17,892 bases of DNA from Magnetospirillum sp. (lineage in GTDB: Bacteria; Pseudomonadota; Alphaproteobacteria; Rhodospirillales; Magnetospirillaceae): positions 1 through 17,892 of the forward strand of contig JAIWOG010000221.1 in NCBI GenBank assembly GCA_020217035.1, read 5' to 3'. The first letter of the stretch is position 1. Each line of letters opens with the position of its first letter. This document shows, piece after piece, positions 8,134 to 15,703 of this stretch. The translations under genes were made by a program, and so were the position numbers. The notes under the pieces are model-generated. The model had not been told where the DNA came from, ran no database searches, and was given only the letters and a program-made list of their open reading frames with translations.

Positions 8134-8504
8134 CGGATTATCCAGCCCGTGCCCTGGTGTGCTTTTCCGGCGCCGCCACCTTGTGGTGGCTGCGGTTGCT
8201 GCGGCCGGGGTTCCGCCATTGCTTCGTCGCCATCCGCCAGGGACCGTTCTGGGTGGTCGCCGACCCTTTGTCCCACCGCACCGCGCTGTGGATCGAAGCG
8301 CTGGACGACCTGGCCGGTTTCTATCGACGCCATGGGATGACCGTGGTCGAAACCCGCCTGCGCCAGCCCCCGCGCCGCGCCCTGCCGTGGCGTCCGTTCA
8401 CCTGCGTCGAGGCGGTCAAACGAATCCTGGGACTTCGTCATGCATGGGTATTCACTCCGTGGCAGCTCTACAATTTATTGAGAAAAGAGGAAAAAATACC
8501 TTGA
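8130..8504 (+). CDS. small predicted papain-like (circularly permuted NlpC/P60-type) protein, phage-associated
   Basis: The start is the ATG of an ATGA overlap with the preceding gene; the product is 124 residues. A histidine on a strand (GFRHCFVAI, His30) precedes a cysteine at the start of a helix (PFTCVEAVKRILG, Cys92). This His-then-Cys order, with the Cys leading a helix, is the pattern of circularly permuted papain-like NlpC/P60 folds. The C-terminal TPWQLYNLLRKEE looks like a conserved tail. There is no signal peptide. A peptidase or amidase role, such as in wall degradation, is inference only; it might instead be a structural accessory. A strong terminator follows 57 nt after the stop. 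Confidence 0.75.
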   Translation: MTDYPARALVCFSGAATLWWLRLLRPGFRHCFVAIRQGPFWVVADPLSHRTALWIEALDDLAGFYRRHGMTVVETRLRQPPRRALPWRPFTCVEAVKRILGLRHAWVFTPWQLYNLLRKEEKIP

Positions 8505-8561
8505 CCTTTTGCCTACCATTGGTTAATCAGGATCAAGAAAGCATCATCTTTTACGACCAGG

Positions 8562-8582
8562 CCGCTCGTTGAGCGGATTTTT
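8562..8582 (+). terminator. Rho-independent terminator
   Basis: CCGCTC (8562-8567) pairs with GAGCGG (8571-8576) around GTT, followed directly by ATTTTT. It closes the 7768-8504 unit and separates it from the portal operon, which has its own LexA box 15 nt further on. Confidence 0.75.
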
Positions 8583-8596
8583 CGACACCGATGTAA

Positions 8597-8611
8597 GAAC
8601 ATATCAAGAAC
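8597..8611 (-). promoter_or_regulatory. LexA box (SOS box) before the portal operon
   Basis: GAACATATCAAGAAC is GTTC-N7-GTTC on the minus strand (the motif is a direct repeat and is read there as GTTCTTGATATGTTC). It sits directly upstream of the GGAG and ATG of the 8623 gene. It overlaps a possible -10, TATCAA (8602-8607), with a weak -35 TTTTCG at 8579-8584. Confidence 0.75.
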
Positions 8612-8622
8612 GGAGATGCGCC

Positions 8623-8826
8623 ATGGGCGGATTTTTCAGCACACCTTCGGCCCCGGCCCCGGCCCCCATCCCGGTGGCCAGCACCGATCCCGAGGAAGAG
8701 GCGCGCAAGCAGCGCCTGGAAACCATGGCCCGCAACCGGCGTGGCCGCCTGGGCATGGTCGCCACCGGCGAACGCGGCGTCCTCAGCCCGGTCGAGGGCG
8801 GCAGCAAAAGCCTGTTGGGGGAATAG
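8623..8826 (+). CDS. small phage protein preceding the portal gene
   Basis: The product has 67 residues from ATG 8623, which has GGAG (8612-8615) 7 nt upstream. It begins MGGFFSTPSAPAPAPIPVAS: a short glycine/aromatic head, then a proline-alanine stretch. A basic helix (EEEARKQRLETMARNRRGRLG) and the tail GGSKSLLGE follow. Short proteins of this composition, ending in a K.LLG-like tail, are common beside portal or head genes of tailed phages, but the role is unknown. The stop codon abuts the portal ATG, so the two are translationally coupled. Confidence 0.8.
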   Translation: MGGFFSTPSAPAPAPIPVASTDPEEEARKQRLETMARNRRGRLGMVATGERGVLSPVEGGSKSLLGE

Positions 8827-10344
8827 ATGAACACGCCGCACCACCCCCTGGGGCCGGACAACAGCCCCGAACATCTGCTGAAGCGTTTCCGCAAGGCCAA
8901 GGAACGGCGCTCCACCTGGGAAGCCCATTGGCAGGAATGCTACGATTATGCCCTGCCGTTGCGTGACGCCGTGCTGCATCGGCCCAATCCCGGCGAGAAG
9001 AAGGGCGACCGTCTGTTCGACGGCACCGCCGCTGACGCGGTGGACCAACTGGCCGCCAGCCTGCTGTCGGAATTGACGCCGCCTTGGGCGCAATGGTTCG
9101 GCCTGACCGCCGGGTCCGACCTGGACGAAGACGAACGCCACCAGGCGGCGCCGCTTTTGGACAAGATCGGCACCGTGCTGCAGGGCCATTTCGACCGCTC
9201 GAACTTCGCCGTCGAGATGCACCAGTGCTATCTGGACCTGATCACCGGCGGCACCGCCTGCCTGTTGTTCGAGGAAGCCCAGCCGGGCGAGCCCTCGGCC
9301 TTCCGCTTCACCGCCGTGCCGCTGGCCCAGGCGGTGCTGGAAGAAGGTCCCGACGGCCGCCTGGATACCACCTTCCGTCATTCGGAAATGACGCTGGCGG
9401 CGCTTCGCCTGCGCTATCCCGGGGCGGTGTTGTCTGACTCCCTGGTCAAGCGCGGCGAGGACGACCCCCAGGCCCGCTTCGGCGTGGTGGAAGCGGTGAT
9501 CCCCAACGATCGCGGCCATTACGATTACGCCGCCGTGCTGGAAGAGGAAGGCGACGACGAGGCGCTTTTGGCCCAAGGCCGTTTCGAGACCAGCCCGTTC
9601 ATCAATTTCCGCTGGCTGAAAGCGCCCGGCGAAACCTATGGCCGGTCGCCGGTGATGAAGGCGCTGCCCGACATCAAGACCGCCAACAAGGTGGTGGAAC
9701 TGGTGCTGAAGAACGCCACCATCGCGGTGACCGGCATCTGGCAGGCCGATGACGACGGCGTCTTGAACCCGGCCAACATCAAGCTGGTGCCCGGCACCAT
9801 CATCCCCAAGGCGGTGGGGTCGCAGGGCTTGCAGCCCCTCGAAAGCCCCGGCCGCTTCGACATCTCGCAATTGGTGCTGGACGACCTGCGCGGTCGTATC
9901 CGCCACGCGCTGTTGGCCGACAAGCTGGGCCAGCCCGACAACCCGCAGATGACCGCCACCGAGGTGCTGGAACGCGCCGCCGACATGGCCCGCCTGCTGG
10001 GCGCCACTTTCGGCCGCCTGCAATCGGAACTGCTGACGCCCTTGATCCTGCGGGCGCTGTCGGTGCTGCGTCGTCGCGGCGAGATTCCGCCGCTGCTGGT
10101 GGACGGTCACATCGTCGACCTGCAGTACCGCTCGCCCCTGGCCCAGACCCAGGCCCAACGCGACGCCAAGAACGTGCTGACCTGGCTGGGGTCGTTGGCC
10201 CAGTTGGGGCCGGACGGCATGGCGGTGGTCGACGCCGCCGGCGCCGCCCAATGGCTGGGCCGCGCCTTCAACATCCCGGCCGAGCTGATGGTCAGCCGGC
10301 CCCAGCAACCCCCCATGGAGATGATCCCCGATGTCCAAGCCTGA
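8827..10344 (+). CDS. phage portal (head-tail connector) protein, podovirus T7-like type
   Basis: The 505-residue product matches the length and pattern of the T7 gp8-type head-tail connector family (Head-tail_con). Recognisable parts include WEECYDYALP-like WQECYDYALPLRD near residue 40, the LFDGTAADAVDQLAASLLSELTPP block typical of this portal family, and ITGGTACLLFEEA. Twelve copies would form the ring at the capsid vertex through which DNA passes. It is intact, with a GGGGGA ribosome site, and its 3' end overlaps the next gene by 14 nt. Codon use matches the chromosome, suggesting long residence. No terminase gene precedes it, which is unusual for a functional prophage. Confidence 0.93.
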   Translation: MNTPHHPLGPDNSPEHLLKRFRKAKERRSTWEAHWQECYDYALPLRDAVLHRPNPGEKKGDRLFDGTAADAVDQLAASLLSELTPPWAQWFGLTAGSDLDEDERHQAAPLLDKIGTVLQGHFDRSNFAVEMHQCYLDLITGGTACLLFEEAQPGEPSAFRFTAVPLAQAVLEEGPDGRLDTTFRHSEMTLAALRLRYPGAVLSDSLVKRGEDDPQARFGVVEAVIPNDRGHYDYAAVLEEEGDDEALLAQGRFETSPFINFRWLKAPGETYGRSPVMKALPDIKTANKVVELVLKNATIAVTGIWQADDDGVLNPANIKLVPGTIIPKAVGSQGLQPLESPGRFDISQLVLDDLRGRIRHALLADKLGQPDNPQMTATEVLERAADMARLLGATFGRLQSELLTPLILRALSVLRRRGEIPPLLVDGHIVDLQYRSPLAQTQAQRDAKNVLTWLGSLAQLGPDGMAVVDAAGAAQWLGRAFNIPAELMVSRPQQPPMEMIPDVQA

Positions 10345-10603
10345 TCCCGGCTGGGGCTGGTTCGAACCCGCCCCGCCGCCTGACAACAGCCAGCGCCTGG
10401 TGTTGGCCCGCGCCTTCGCCCGGGCGTTTTCCGGGGCCGACGGCGAACTGGCGCTGTCGCATCTGCGGGCCCTGACGCTGGACCGCTGCCTGGGCCCCGA
10501 GGCCACCGACCAGGCGCTGCGCTGCCTGGAGGGCCAGCGGCTGCTGGCCGCCCACATCCTGTCGCTGGTCGAGCAAGGCCGCGACCCCACCCTGCATATG
10601 TAA
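10331..10603 (+). CDS. Bbp19-like small phage head-module protein
   Basis: The product has 90 residues, overlapping the portal gene by 14 nt, with GGAG about 10 nt upstream. The pattern LARAFARAFSGADGELALSHLRALTLDRCLG, followed by ALRCLEGQRLLAAHILSLVEQG, resembles the Bbp19 family of small podovirus proteins encoded between portal and scaffold. The exact role of that family is not known. Position and pattern agree, so the family call is fairly good. Confidence 0.75.
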   Translation: MSKPDPGWGWFEPAPPPDNSQRLVLARAFARAFSGADGELALSHLRALTLDRCLGPEATDQALRCLEGQRLLAAHILSLVEQGRDPTLHM

Positions 10604-10615
10604 GGAGCATCCCCG

Positions 10616-11329
10616 ATGTTTTACGAAGATTCCCAGGCCGAACCGGCCGCCCAATACCCCATTCCGGAAAAATTCCGTGATCCGGCCAGCGGCGGTTTGC
10701 GCTCCGACGCCTTGCTGCGGGCCTATCTGGACCTGGAAAAGCGCATGCACCGCATGGTCGAGATTCCGGGCGACGAGTGCAGCGATGAACAGCGCTGCGC
10801 CTTCCATCGGGCGCTGGGCGTGCCGGAAAGCCCCGATCAATACGCCATCGAACAGCGCCACCCCATGCTGGCCCCCGACCCCGAGGTCAACGCGCTGTTG
10901 CACCAGGCCGGCTTCACCCCCAAGCAGGCCCAGCTGGTTTATGATTTGGCTCATAGCCGGGTCATCCCCACCATCGAGGCGATGAAGGGCGAATATGAAA
11001 GCCAGCGCGGCCTCGAGCGTCTGCGCGACCATTTCGGCGGCGATGCCAAATGGTCGGAAACCGCCCGCCAGGTCTCGGCCTGGGGCCAGGCCAACTTGTC
11101 GCCCGATGTCTATCAGGCCCTGGCTTCCAGCCCCGACGGCATCATCGCCATGCGGGCGATGATGGCCGGCAACGAACCCGCCATGGGGCGTGCGCCGGGC
11201 GTTCGTACCGACGAGCCCAGCGAAGCCGACCTCAAGCAGATGTTGCAGGACCCGCGCTACTGGAAACAGCGTGACCCCGCCTTCATCGACAAGGTTTCGG
11301 CCGGGTTTCGCCGCATTTACGGGGAATAA
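10616..11329 (+). CDS. phage capsid assembly / scaffold-like protein
   Basis: The product has 237 residues, with AAGGAG 8 nt before the ATG. It is acidic and largely helical: an early IPEKFRDPASGGLRSDALLRAYLDLEK segment, then a helical region (GFTPKQAQLVYDLAHSRVIPTIE). The C-terminal end has RDPAFIDKVSAGFRRIYGE, a pattern seen in T7-like scaffolding/capsid assembly proteins, where the basic C-terminal helix contacts the coat protein. The T7-type order portal, Bbp19, scaffold supports the call. The major capsid gene that should follow is missing; stem-loops and a ParA gene come next. Confidence 0.8.
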   Translation: MFYEDSQAEPAAQYPIPEKFRDPASGGLRSDALLRAYLDLEKRMHRMVEIPGDECSDEQRCAFHRALGVPESPDQYAIEQRHPMLAPDPEVNALLHQAGFTPKQAQLVYDLAHSRVIPTIEAMKGEYESQRGLERLRDHFGGDAKWSETARQVSAWGQANLSPDVYQALASSPDGIIAMRAMMAGNEPAMGRAPGVRTDEPSEADLKQMLQDPRYWKQRDPAFIDKVSAGFRRIYGE

Positions 11330-11340
11330 GGTTCCGAAAT

Positions 11341-11370
11341 CCGTCATTGCCGCGAAAGCGGGAATGACGG
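11341..11370. repeat. imperfect palindromic element with GAAA loop
   Basis: CCGTCATTGCCGC and GCGGGAATGACGG form a 13-bp stem with one mismatch around GAAA. This 'CGTCATTCCCGCGAAAGCGGGAATGACG' form is, from memory, a widely dispersed intergenic palindrome in Proteobacteria. It marks the right edge of the phage module and may also stop transcription, although no T-run follows. Confidence 0.65.
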
Positions 11371-11389
11371 CAGTGACCCTGAACCAGGC

Positions 11390-11419
11390 TGGGGCGCGAT
11401 CTTCACGTTTCGCGCCCCA
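11390..11419. terminator. perfect 10-bp stem-loop upstream of the ParA gene
   Basis: TGGGGCGCGA (11390-11399) pairs perfectly with TCGCGCCCCA (11410-11419) around a 10-nt loop. There is no T-run. It could be a terminator for the scaffold operon or a regulatory site for the ParA gene 46 nt further on. Confidence 0.45.
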
Positions 11420-11465
11420 ATGCTTGTGTTACGCTGTCGGCAAGACGCAACAAAAGGGGGATGCG

Positions 11466-12092
11466 ATGCTTTCGGTTCTGGTCGGCAACATCAAGGGTGG
11501 TTGCGGCAAGACCACCATCGCCACCCATCTCGCCTCGTCCTTCGCCGCCATGGGGTTGAAGACCGCCATCGCCGATTGCGACCGCCAGCGTTCGTCGCTG
11601 AATTGGCTGAAGCGCCGGGCCGAAAGCGCCCCCCTCATCGCCGGGCTGGACTGGTCCAAGGATCTGGGCGAGCCGCCGAAAGGTCTGGACCGGCTGGTCA
11701 TCGACGCCCCGGCGGCCATGCATCACGACGACGTCGAGGATTTGATCGGGATCGCCGACGCGGTGGTGGTGCCCGTGCTGCCCGGCGCCTTCGACCAGGA
11801 CGCCACCGCCCATTTCCTGAAAAAGCTGTCGGGCGTCAAGGCGGTGCGCAAGAACAAGCGCAGCGTCGCCATCATCGGCAACCGCCTGCGTCTGGGCGCC
11901 AAGGCTACCGAGCAGTTGGACGTGTTCTTTTCGTCCCTGGGCTTTCCGGTGGTGGCACGGCTGCGCGACAGCCAGATCTATCCCAGTGTCGCCGCCTTGG
12001 GCTCGTCGGTGCTGGAAGCCAAGGACCGCCGCGCCCGCGACTACGCCGCCGAATGGGCGCCGTTGCTGGAGCTTCTGGCCCGTCTGGATTAG
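11466..12092 (+). CDS. orphan ParA/MinD-family ATPase
   Basis: The product has 208 residues, with AGGGGG 5 nt before ATG 11466. It shows the deviant Walker A motif of ParA/MinD proteins, NIKGGCGKTTIATHLA: signature lysine Lys10, P-loop lysine Lys15. It also has the switch I region ADCDRQRSSLNWLKRR and the Walker B strand LVIDAP. There is no N-terminal helix-turn-helix, and no ParB, MinC or cargo gene is in the window. The protein could position a chromosomal, chemotaxis or plasmid/prophage cargo. The gene lies between two pairs of stem-loops, which suggests an independent transcription unit. Family membership is certain; the role is unknown. Confidence 0.92.
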   Translation: MLSVLVGNIKGGCGKTTIATHLASSFAAMGLKTAIADCDRQRSSLNWLKRRAESAPLIAGLDWSKDLGEPPKGLDRLVIDAPAAMHHDDVEDLIGIADAVVVPVLPGAFDQDATAHFLKKLSGVKAVRKNKRSVAIIGNRLRLGAKATEQLDVFFSSLGFPVVARLRDSQIYPSVAALGSSVLEAKDRRARDYAAEWAPLLELLARLD

Positions 12093-12093
12093 A

Positions 12094-12120
12094 GCATCTT
12101 CAAGCGAAGCGTGAAGATGC
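12094..12120. terminator. stem-loop after the ParA gene
   Basis: GCATCTTCA (12094-12102) pairs perfectly with TGAAGATGC (12112-12120) around a 9-nt loop, beginning 2 nt after the ParA stop. There is no T-run. Its position between convergent genes suggests transcription termination or a dispersed intergenic repeat. Confidence 0.55.
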
Positions 12121-12172
12121 GATCAGCCCGAGCGGCGATTGAGCGGCCCGGCACGGGCCATTTTAAAACCTC

Positions 12173-12202
12173 GTCTTGTTTCCGCTTCAGCTGAAACAAG
12201 AC
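12173..12202. terminator. stem-loop at the end of the secreted-protein gene
   Basis: GTCTTGTTTC (12173-12182) pairs perfectly with GAAACAAGAC (12193-12202) around a 10-nt loop. The last base touches the stop codon of the minus-strand gene. With the stem-loop at 12094-12120 it brackets an 80-nt spacer between convergent genes. Confidence 0.55.
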
Positions 12203-12633
12203 TAATCACAAACCGCCTTGTCGCCCTGCTGCCGGCAGGCGCGGCGGGTGCGCATCACCATCATGGCGCCGCCTTCATAGGTGCAAACCACCCGGGTCAG
12301 CTTGCCCGCTGGCGCCACCGACAGGTTTTGCAGTTTCAACGCCCTGGTTTCCTGGGGGCTGCGGCTGCATTGCAGATAGCCCTGGAACTCGCCGGCTTCC
12401 CACAAAGCGTGGTTCTTCAGCTTCTTGAACTCGTCCAGGCTGGTGCAGGTCGTGTCGCCGCCCTTGTCGTTCATGCGGGAATCGTCGCTGCAATAGCCGG
12501 CATAGGAATATTTCAGTTGGGCCTCTGACGGACAATCGCCAATCTGGACGGCATGCGACAGATCGGGACAGCTGATCTCCTCGGCCAGGGCCGGGGCGGC
12601 GACCAGCATCAGGGCAAGAACAAGGCGCTTCAT
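12202..12633 (-). CDS. secreted small protein with eight cysteines, unknown function
   Basis: The product has 143 residues, with a GGGGGA ribosome site before the ATG at 12633. The Sec signal peptide [17 protein letters not shown] is clear, with cleavage expected after ALA. The mature part has eight cysteines spread over its length (SCPD, GDCP, GYCS, TTCT, QCSR, VCTY, ACRQ, VCD), an even number consistent with four disulfides in the periplasm. A basic C-terminal patch ([11 protein letters not shown]) is also present. I do not recognise the family. It converges with the ParA gene and diverges from the dienelactone hydrolase gene. Confidence 0.85.
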   Translation of the reverse strand: MKRLVLALMLVAAPALAEEISCPDLSHAVQIGDCPSEAQLKYSYAGYCSDDSRMNDKGGDTTCTSLDEFKKLKNHALWEAGEFQGYLQCSRSPQETRALKLQNLSVAPAGKLTRVVCTYEGGAMMVMRTRRACRQQGDKAVCD

Positions 12634-12767
12634 GGATTTCCCCCATCATGGACACCGCCAGCCTAGGCTGCGCTGTGGCCGTCCTCTCTGACATTGGTCA
12701 AGTCCCCCTTTTAAATCACGGCCCGTCTCCCCACACTGAGGACAGGCCGCAGGGAGGAGAGAGCGCC

Positions 12768-13610
12768 ATGAACGACGATCACAAAAGCCTGAACCCGGAT
12801 TTCACCCGTCGCGTTTTCCTGGGAACCGCCTTGGCCGCCACCGGCTTCGCCATGGCCGCCGAGCCGGTGGAGGCCCAGGTGATCACCACCGACGAAATGG
12901 GGTTGAAGGCCGGGCCGGTGATGATCGGCGCGTTGCCGGCCTATGTGGCCCGCCCCGCCACCGGCGGCGCCCTGCCCACCGTGCTGGTGGTCCAGGAAAT
13001 CTTCGGCGTTCACGAACATATCCGCGACATCTGCCGCCGTTTGGCCAAGCTGGGTTACCTGGCCATCGCCCCCGAACTCTATTTCCGCCAGGGCGACCCC
13101 ACCGCCTTCAAGGACGTGCAGGCGCTGCTCAAGGAACTGGTGTCCAAGGTCCCCGATTCCCAGGTCATGGCCGACCTGGATTCCTGTGCCGCCTGGGCGG
13201 CGGCCAATGGCGGCGATGCCAACAAATTGGCCATCACCGGTTTTTGCTGGGGCGGGCGCGTCACCTGGCTGTATGCCGCCCACAATCCCAAGCTGAAGGC
13301 CGGCATCGCCTGGTACGGCCGATTGGTGGGCGAGGCGTCGGCCAACAATCCGCAGCATCCGGTGGACGTGGCGGCCGGGCTGAAGGCGCCGGTGCTGGGG
13401 CTTTACGGCGGCGCCGACCAGGGCATTCCCCAAGACACGGTCGAGCGTATGCGAACCGCGTTGAAGGCGGCCAAGGTGAAGACCGAGATCGTCGTCTACA
13501 CCGACGCCCCCCACGCCTTCCACGCCGATTACCGGGCCAGCTATCGGGCGATGCCGGCCCAGGCCGGCTGGGCCCGCATGGTCGACTGGCTCAAGGTCAA
13601 CCTGGCCTGA
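12768..13610 (+). CDS. Tat-exported dienelactone hydrolase family protein (carboxymethylenebutenolidase-like)
   Basis: ATG 12768 follows AGGGAGGAG at 8-nt spacing, giving 280 residues. The N-terminus has a twin-arginine signal ([18 protein letters not shown], Arg14-Arg15), so the folded enzyme is probably exported to the periplasm. The alpha/beta-hydrolase core has the family's cysteine nucleophile in GFCWGG (Cys160), Glu77 in VVQEIFGVH, Asp217 in YGGADQGIP and a histidine in PHAFHADY (His249 or His252). Classical members open dienelactones in aromatic degradation, but exported paralogues are widespread and their substrates are usually unknown. No catabolic genes are nearby. The 3' end overlaps the MATE gene by 14 nt on the opposite strand. 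Confidence 0.93.
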   Translation: MNDDHKSLNPDFTRRVFLGTALAATGFAMAAEPVEAQVITTDEMGLKAGPVMIGALPAYVARPATGGALPTVLVVQEIFGVHEHIRDICRRLAKLGYLAIAPELYFRQGDPTAFKDVQALLKELVSKVPDSQVMADLDSCAAWAAANGGDANKLAITGFCWGGRVTWLYAAHNPKLKAGIAWYGRLVGEASANNPQHPVDVAAGLKAPVLGLYGGADQGIPQDTVERMRTALKAAKVKTEIVVYTDAPHAFHADYRASYRAMPAQAGWARMVDWLKVNLA

Positions 13611-14976
13611 CCAGCAGGCCCAGGCGGCGGCGCAGGCTCCAGCGGGTCAGCATCAGCGCCGCCACCACCGCCAGGCCCAGGGCCAGGCCGACCCAGATTC
13701 CCACCCCCGCCATGGGGGTGCGGAAGGCCAGAAGTGCGCCGACCGGAATGCCCAGGCCCCAATAACCCAGCCCAGCGAAGATCATCGGCACCCTGGTGTC
13801 CTTCAGGCCGCGCAGGGCGCCGGCCCCCACCACCTGGGCGCCGTCGGCCACCTGGAAAAGCGCGGCGACCACCAGGAACGCGGCACCGTGGGCCAGGACG
13901 GCGGCGCTGTCGGGGCGGGACAGGTCCAGGAACCAGCCGACGATGACTTGCGGCCAGCTCCACAACACCACGGCCATGGCCGCCATGAAACCGGTCCCCA
14001 GGGCGAAGGCGGTCCAGCCGGCCTTGCGCACGCCCTCGGCGTCATCGGCCCCGGCCGCCAGCCCCACCCGCACGGTGGCCGCCTGAGCGATGCCCATGGG
14101 CACCATGAAAGTCACCGATGCCACCTGCAAGGCGATGGCATAGGCGGCCAGCGACGAGGCGTCGATCAGCCCCATCAGGAAGGCGGCGGCGTTGAAGCCC
14201 GAGACTTCGAAGCCCAGGGCCAAGCCCATGGGCAGGCCGATGCGCAGCAATTCCTTGAATTTCGGCCAGTCCGGGCGCCAGAAATGACCCAGGATGCGAA
14301 AGCGCCGGAAACGGCGGTCCCGCAGGATGAAAGCCAAGAGCGCGGCGAACATGAAAGCGTTGGACAGCGTCGAGGCCCAGCCGGCGCCGACCACGCCCAA
14401 GGCGGGGAAACCCCAGTTGCCGAAGATCAGCAGCCAATTGGCGAAAGCGTTCAGCCCCACCGCCAGCAAGGTCACCACCATGGCGGCGCGGGGCCGTTCC
14501 AGGGCGGCGATGAACGACCGCAGGGCGATGACGCCCAGCGCCGGCCAGATGCCCCAGCACACCGACCGGGCATAGCCGACGGCGCGGTCGATCAAGGCGG
14601 GATCCTGGCCCAGCAGCCGCAGAACGGAATCGGCGTTCCACAGCACCAGCCACACCGGCAGGCTGTAAAACGTCGCCAGCCACAGGCCCTGGCGGACGAT
14701 GCGGCGGCATTCGCGCACGCTGTGCCGTCGTGCCCCCAAGGTCTGCGCCAGCATGGGCGAGGTCGCCATCACCAGGCCGATGCCGGCAACGAAGAAGCAA
14801 AAATACAGGTTGGTGCCCAAGGTGCCGGCGGCCAGGTCGGCCGCCCCCAGCCAGCCCATCATCAGGGTGTCGGTGGCGCCGATGGCGATCTGGGCCAGGT
14901 TGGTGGTCACGATGGGCCAGCCCAAGGTGACCATGGCCAGGATTTCGGTCTTCCAACTACGTGTCGTGTCATGCAT
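13597..14976 (-). CDS. MATE-family efflux transporter (NorM/DinF-like)
   Basis: The product has 459 residues, the usual MATE length, with about twelve hydrophobic segments in two similar halves. The start region [37 protein letters not shown] is the characteristic first MATE repeat, and the second half starts near [40 protein letters not shown]. It would export cationic drugs or metabolites using a sodium or proton gradient. No strong ribosome site precedes ATG 14976. It appears monocistronic and overlaps the hydrolase gene tail-to-tail. Confidence 0.95.
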   Translation of the reverse strand: MHDTTRSWKTEILAMVTLGWPIVTTNLAQIAIGATDTLMMGWLGAADLAAGTLGTNLYFCFFVAGIGLVMATSPMLAQTLGARRHSVRECRRIVRQGLWLATFYSLPVWLVLWNADSVLRLLGQDPALIDRAVGYARSVCWGIWPALGVIALRSFIAALERPRAAMVVTLLAVGLNAFANWLLIFGNWGFPALGVVGAGWASTLSNAFMFAALLAFILRDRRFRRFRILGHFWRPDWPKFKELLRIGLPMGLALGFEVSGFNAAAFLMGLIDASSLAAYAIALQVASVTFMVPMGIAQAATVRVGLAAGADDAEGVRKAGWTAFALGTGFMAAMAVVLWSWPQVIVGWFLDLSRPDSAAVLAHGAAFLVVAALFQVADGAQVVGAGALRGLKDTRVPMIFAGLGYWGLGIPVGALLAFRTPMAGVGIWVGLALGLAVVAALMLTRWSLRRRLGLLVRPG

Positions 14977-15017
14977 GGTCGGGGGCTTATAGCACCGCCC
15001 GGCGACACACGGGACAT

Positions 15018-15046
15018 TTGTTCCTGACGGAAAGCTATATTAGAGT
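15018..15046 (+). promoter_or_regulatory. weak candidate promoter of the Cache-protein gene
   Basis: TTGTTC (15018-15023) and TAGAGT (15041-15046) are spaced by 17 bp, in an AT-rich stretch upstream of the ribosome site at 15064-15071. Both elements match the consensus only partly. Confidence 0.3.
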
Positions 15047-15077
15047 ATCAAAAAACATAATTCAGGGGAGGTTGACC

Positions 15078-15560
15078 ATGTTTCACACCCGCTTGGGCGC
15101 CGCCCTGTTGGGCGCCCTGTTGCTGAGCGGCCCGGTCATGGCCGCCGAAACGAAACAACCGGCCGAGCCGGTCCGACCCGGATTCGAGGACGTGCAGGCC
15201 CTGGTGGACGACGCCGTCGCCTTCATGAAGAAGGTGGGCCCGGAAAAGGCCTTCGCCGCCTTCAACGATCCCAAGTGCAAGTGGATCAAGGGCGAGCTTT
15301 ACATCTTCGCCTTCGACGCCAAGGGCGTCTACATGGCCACCGGCTTCAGGCCCGAACGCACTGGCAGCAATTCCTGGGAAATGACCGACGCCGCCGGCTT
15401 GAAGGTGGTGCAGGAAATCATCAAGAAGGCCAAGCGCAACGGCTCGGGCCTGGTGGACTATCTGTGGAAGAACCCCACCAACGGCAAGCTGGAAAACAAG
15501 ACGTCCTACGTGGTCCAGGTCGGCGACTACGTCATCGGCGCCGGTTTCTATCACCGTTAG
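15078..15560 (+). CDS. secreted single-Cache-domain protein
   Basis: The product has 160 residues. AGGGGAGG lies 6 nt before ATG 15078. The signal peptide MFHTRLGAALLGALLLSGPVMA is clear. The mature part shows the small Cache pattern: an N-terminal helix (DVQALVDDAVAFMKKVGPEKAFAAFND), then KGELYIFAFDAKGVYMATG, then DAAGLKVVQEIIKKAKRNGSGLVDYLWKNP, and finally KTSYVVQVGDYVIGAGFY. In chemoreceptors and kinases this domain binds small ligands. Here it stands alone, so it may be a periplasmic ligand-binding protein or a partner of a receptor elsewhere. It is followed by a short GGGGGC-GAAA-GCTCCC hairpin at 15576-15591 without a T-run. Confidence 0.9.
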   Translation: MFHTRLGAALLGALLLSGPVMAAETKQPAEPVRPGFEDVQALVDDAVAFMKKVGPEKAFAAFNDPKCKWIKGELYIFAFDAKGVYMATGFRPERTGSNSWEMTDAAGLKVVQEIIKKAKRNGSGLVDYLWKNPTNGKLENKTSYVVQVGDYVIGAGFYHR

Positions 15561-15623
15561 GGCGTGATCGTGCGCGGGGGCGAAAGCTCCCTGGTTCAAG
15601 CAAGTCCACGATGTCGAGAAAGT

Positions 15624-15647
15624 TGGCTGGGGCGCCAGGATTCGAAC
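15624..15647 (-). other. tRNA 3'-end remnant, probable att site of an integrated element
   Basis: Read on the minus strand this is G53 and the T-loop TTCGAAT, the 3' T-stem CCTGG, the acceptor strand CGCCCCA, discriminator G and CCA. That is the exact 3' end of a tRNA. The 5' T-stem expected (CCAGG) is replaced by CTAAG, and no matching UGGGGCG acceptor or cloverleaf exists to the right. The implied U1-A72 pair and G73 are typical of tRNA-Gln. Such remnants are left at one end of elements that integrate into tRNA genes; here the element would extend rightwards. The 325-nt stretch 15561-15885 holds only this site, the repeats at 15704-15736 and a weak hairpin. Confidence 0.7.
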
Positions 15648-15703
15648 TTAGATACACCCCAACGCCTTGCCCGACAACGGAAACCCGTCTCCGATGCCCC
15701 CTC

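Noticed and set aside
8551..10590. 679-residue open frame on the minus strand
   Set aside because: It is antisense to the portal gene and neighbours and has the same low-complexity composition typical of shadow frames; the plus-strand genes have ribosome sites and family signatures.
11341..11419. CRISPR array
   Set aside because: The two structures are different single palindromes, not regularly spaced copies of one repeat with spacers.
13244..13765. 173-residue plus-strand open frame overlapping the hydrolase gene
   Set aside because: An out-of-frame shadow of the dienelactone hydrolase and MATE genes, Arg/Gly-rich and without a ribosome site.
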